Positions 6,279 to 7,342 of a stretch of DNA of 7,342 bases are shown in pieces; within the stretch, counting starts at the first letter, position 1; every line of letters starts with the position of its first letter. This stretch comes from an uncultured Lachnobacterium sp. GTDB taxonomy: Bacteria; Bacillota; Clostridia; Lachnospirales; Lachnospiraceae. The stretch is taken from positions 1 to 7,342 of the forward strand of contig URQG01000089.1 in assembly GCA_900549895.1 (NCBI GenBank). Reading direction: 5' to 3'. The notes under the pieces were generated by a model. The model was not told the origin of the DNA. It made no database searches and saw only the letters and a list, made by a program, of their open reading frames with translations. Both the position numbers and the translations under genes were made by a program.

Positions 6279-6322
6279 TTTACTTACTCTAATATAGATT
6301 TAATATCATCCCTAATCCAAAG

Positions 6323-6356
6323 AAAGACCGGGGCTGCGCAGGCAGCTCCGGTCTTT
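6323..6356. terminator. Bidirectional intrinsic terminator between xfp and lysR
   Basis: A 15-bp stem, 6323-6337 with 6342-6356, has one G-U pair and a tetraloop GCAG. The arms are AAAGACCGG-type and GC-rich in the centre. On the + strand the stem ends in CTTT and is then interrupted by GTAG; on the - strand it is followed by a T-rich tail (TCTTTCTTTGG). It can therefore serve both convergent genes, and perhaps better the minus-strand one. It sits 45 nt past the xfp stop and about 57 nt past the lysR stop. The bases between show no other structure. Confidence 0.85.
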
Positions 6357-6413
6357 GTAGTATCATGTTTTCATTTTATTTCAGACGTATCCGCAATTTG
6401 CCTTAAAATGTTA

Positions 6414-7316
6414 TTACCGGTTATACGGACGATCCAGCATAAATTTTCGAAAGGCAGTTGAAGCGATACTTTGAGGGTATTCCGGGTCATAGACCATAGA
6501 AATCGTCCGGTATGGCATTTCATCCGGAATCTTAATCGGAAAGACTGTTCCGGTATCGATCGCTTCTTCCACAAATTCCGGCGGGAGGAAGCCGATTCCG
6601 AGATTATGTTCAATTGCAGGAAGAATCAGATCCGTAGTGGCAAGCTCGATTGCGGGAGTAAATCGAAGGCCTTTGGAGGCAAAGTACTGATCGACAAAAA
6701 TTCGTGCAATCGCATCCTGTGTGAGACTGACCCATGGATATTCACACAGTTCGACAAACGACAGCTTTTTATCCCGCAGATCGCGGTACTTTCGACCGCC
6801 GATCAGAATATCTGTATAGGAATGTACCGCGTGTGATACCAATGGATCTTGCAACGCATCCGGAATGGAGGAGATCATAGCAATATCCACCTGTCCCTGC
6901 CGCAGCGCGATCACGGAGTCGCTGGAACTGTTATTTAAGATGCGAAACGTAACATTCGGGTGCAGTTCGCGGAAGGATTCGATTGCCTGTAAGAGACAGC
7001 AGTGCAGGGCGGTTTCGGTAGCACTGATGGTGATGCTTCCTTCATCGAGAGAGAGGAGGCGTGTAATTTTTTGTTCGCCTTTGAAAAACTGCGCACATCC
7101 GGCAGAAACATATTCATAAAAGGTCTGACCTTCTGTGGTAAGCTCCATTCCGGATTTGCTTCGGATAAAAAGGCGGCATCCTAAATCTTCCTCCAGACGG
7201 TGGATCGTTCTGGTAACCGCCGGCTGACTTGTCTGCAGGGCAGATGCGGCTTTGGTCAGATTGCCGTATTTTGCAACATAATAAAAAATTCGATAGTATT
7301 CGTAATTTGTGTTCAT
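6414..7316 (-). CDS. LysR-family transcriptional regulator
   Basis: The 300-residue protein has the LysR layout and normal length. An N-terminal winged helix-turn-helix spans about 4-63, with the recognition region L-T-K-A-A-S-A-L-Q-T-S-Q-P-A-V-T-R at 20-36 followed by R-L-E-E-D-L-G-C-R-L-F at 40-50 and L-T-T-E-G at 59-63. A linker helix leads to an effector-binding domain at about 91-295 with the usual G-x-V-D-I-A (141-146) and G-I-G-F-L-P (240-245) motifs. Such proteins act as tetramers on a site near the promoter they control, sensing a small molecule. Upstream of the ATG (7314-7316) only AGAGAGA serves as a weak ribosome-binding site. Two TAA stops stand in tandem (6414-6416 and 6411-6413). 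It is convergent with xfp. LysR genes usually regulate a divergent neighbour, which would lie beyond the right edge. The effector is unknown. Confidence 0.95.
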   Translation of the reverse strand: MNTNYEYYRIFYYVAKYGNLTKAASALQTSQPAVTRTIHRLEEDLGCRLFIRSKSGMELTTEGQTFYEYVSAGCAQFFKGEQKITRLLSLDEGSITISATETALHCCLLQAIESFRELHPNVTFRILNNSSSDSVIALRQGQVDIAMISSIPDALQDPLVSHAVHSYTDILIGGRKYRDLRDKKLSFVELCEYPWVSLTQDAIARIFVDQYFASKGLRFTPAIELATTDLILPAIEHNLGIGFLPPEFVEEAIDTGTVFPIKIPDEMPYRTISMVYDPEYPQSIASTAFRKFMLDRPYNR

Positions 7317-7342
7317 TGTGTTTTCTCTCTGAAATAATCATT
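7317..7342 (-). promoter_or_regulatory. Start of the lysR upstream region, cut by the window end
   Basis: Only 26 bases of the region before the minus-strand ATG are present. They contain the weak AGAGAGA ribosome-binding site at about 7324-7330 and AT-rich sequence. No promoter or LysR binding motif can be judged from this little. Confidence 0.4.

Noticed and set aside
6990..6999. TAAGAGACAG, matching the last 10 bases of the Tn5 mosaic end, possible second adapter or chimeric join
   Set aside because: Only 10 bases match, the lysR reading frame runs through without disturbance and its protein sequence stays family-like on both sides, so it is a chance match.
7114..7341. 75-codon minus-strand frame reaching the window end
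   Set aside because: It overlaps the DNA-binding domain of the LysR gene in another frame, and the LysR frame has clear family motifs.

Overview
The window reads as chromosomal DNA from a low-to-mid GC Firmicute. A gut clostridium of the Lachnospiraceae type is the best guess, from AGGAGG-type ribosome-binding sites, codon use, gene families and hairpin terminators. The genus cannot be fixed from the sequence alone. The first 49 bases are not biological. They are an untrimmed Illumina Nextera i7/P7 adapter (end of P7, 8-nt index, transposase read-2 tail, Tn5 mosaic end), so the real sequence begins at about position 50 and the first gene is cut by the contig end.

Left block (50-3748, + strand): the last 70 codons of an ABC-transporter substrate-binding protein of the TrpX-like family (ABC_sub_bind), a 204-nt gap holding a strong hairpin and a possible internal promoter, then a membrane permease, an ATPase that starts on the base after the permease stop, and a membrane-anchored endonuclease/exonuclease/phosphatase (EEP) family hydrolase that starts 1 nt after the ATPase stop. 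After a 79-nt gap comes a 144-aa helical protein resembling DUF2383 ferritin-like proteins, closed by a 16-bp hairpin terminator that contains its stop codon. The simplest reading is one transcription unit: an aromatic amino acid-type importer followed by two accessory genes.

Middle block (3749-6278, + strand): a complete xylulose-5-phosphate/fructose-6-phosphate phosphoketolase (xfp, 795 aa) that looks monocistronic. It has its own upstream region with two overlapping dyads, a candidate extended -10 promoter, a possible 20-codon leader ORF and a strong ribosome-binding site, and it ends before a 15-bp hairpin.

Right block (6323-7342): a shared hairpin between convergent genes, then a complete LysR-type regulator on the minus strand, whose own upstream region is cut by the window end. 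Being convergent with xfp, it more likely regulates itself or a gene beyond the right edge than xfp.

All complete genes have intact motifs. I see no mobile element, CRISPR array, tRNA, rRNA or clearly new system. The items most worth a second look are the adapter artefact, the importer/EEP-hydrolase/ferritin-like grouping, and the structured leader of xfp.
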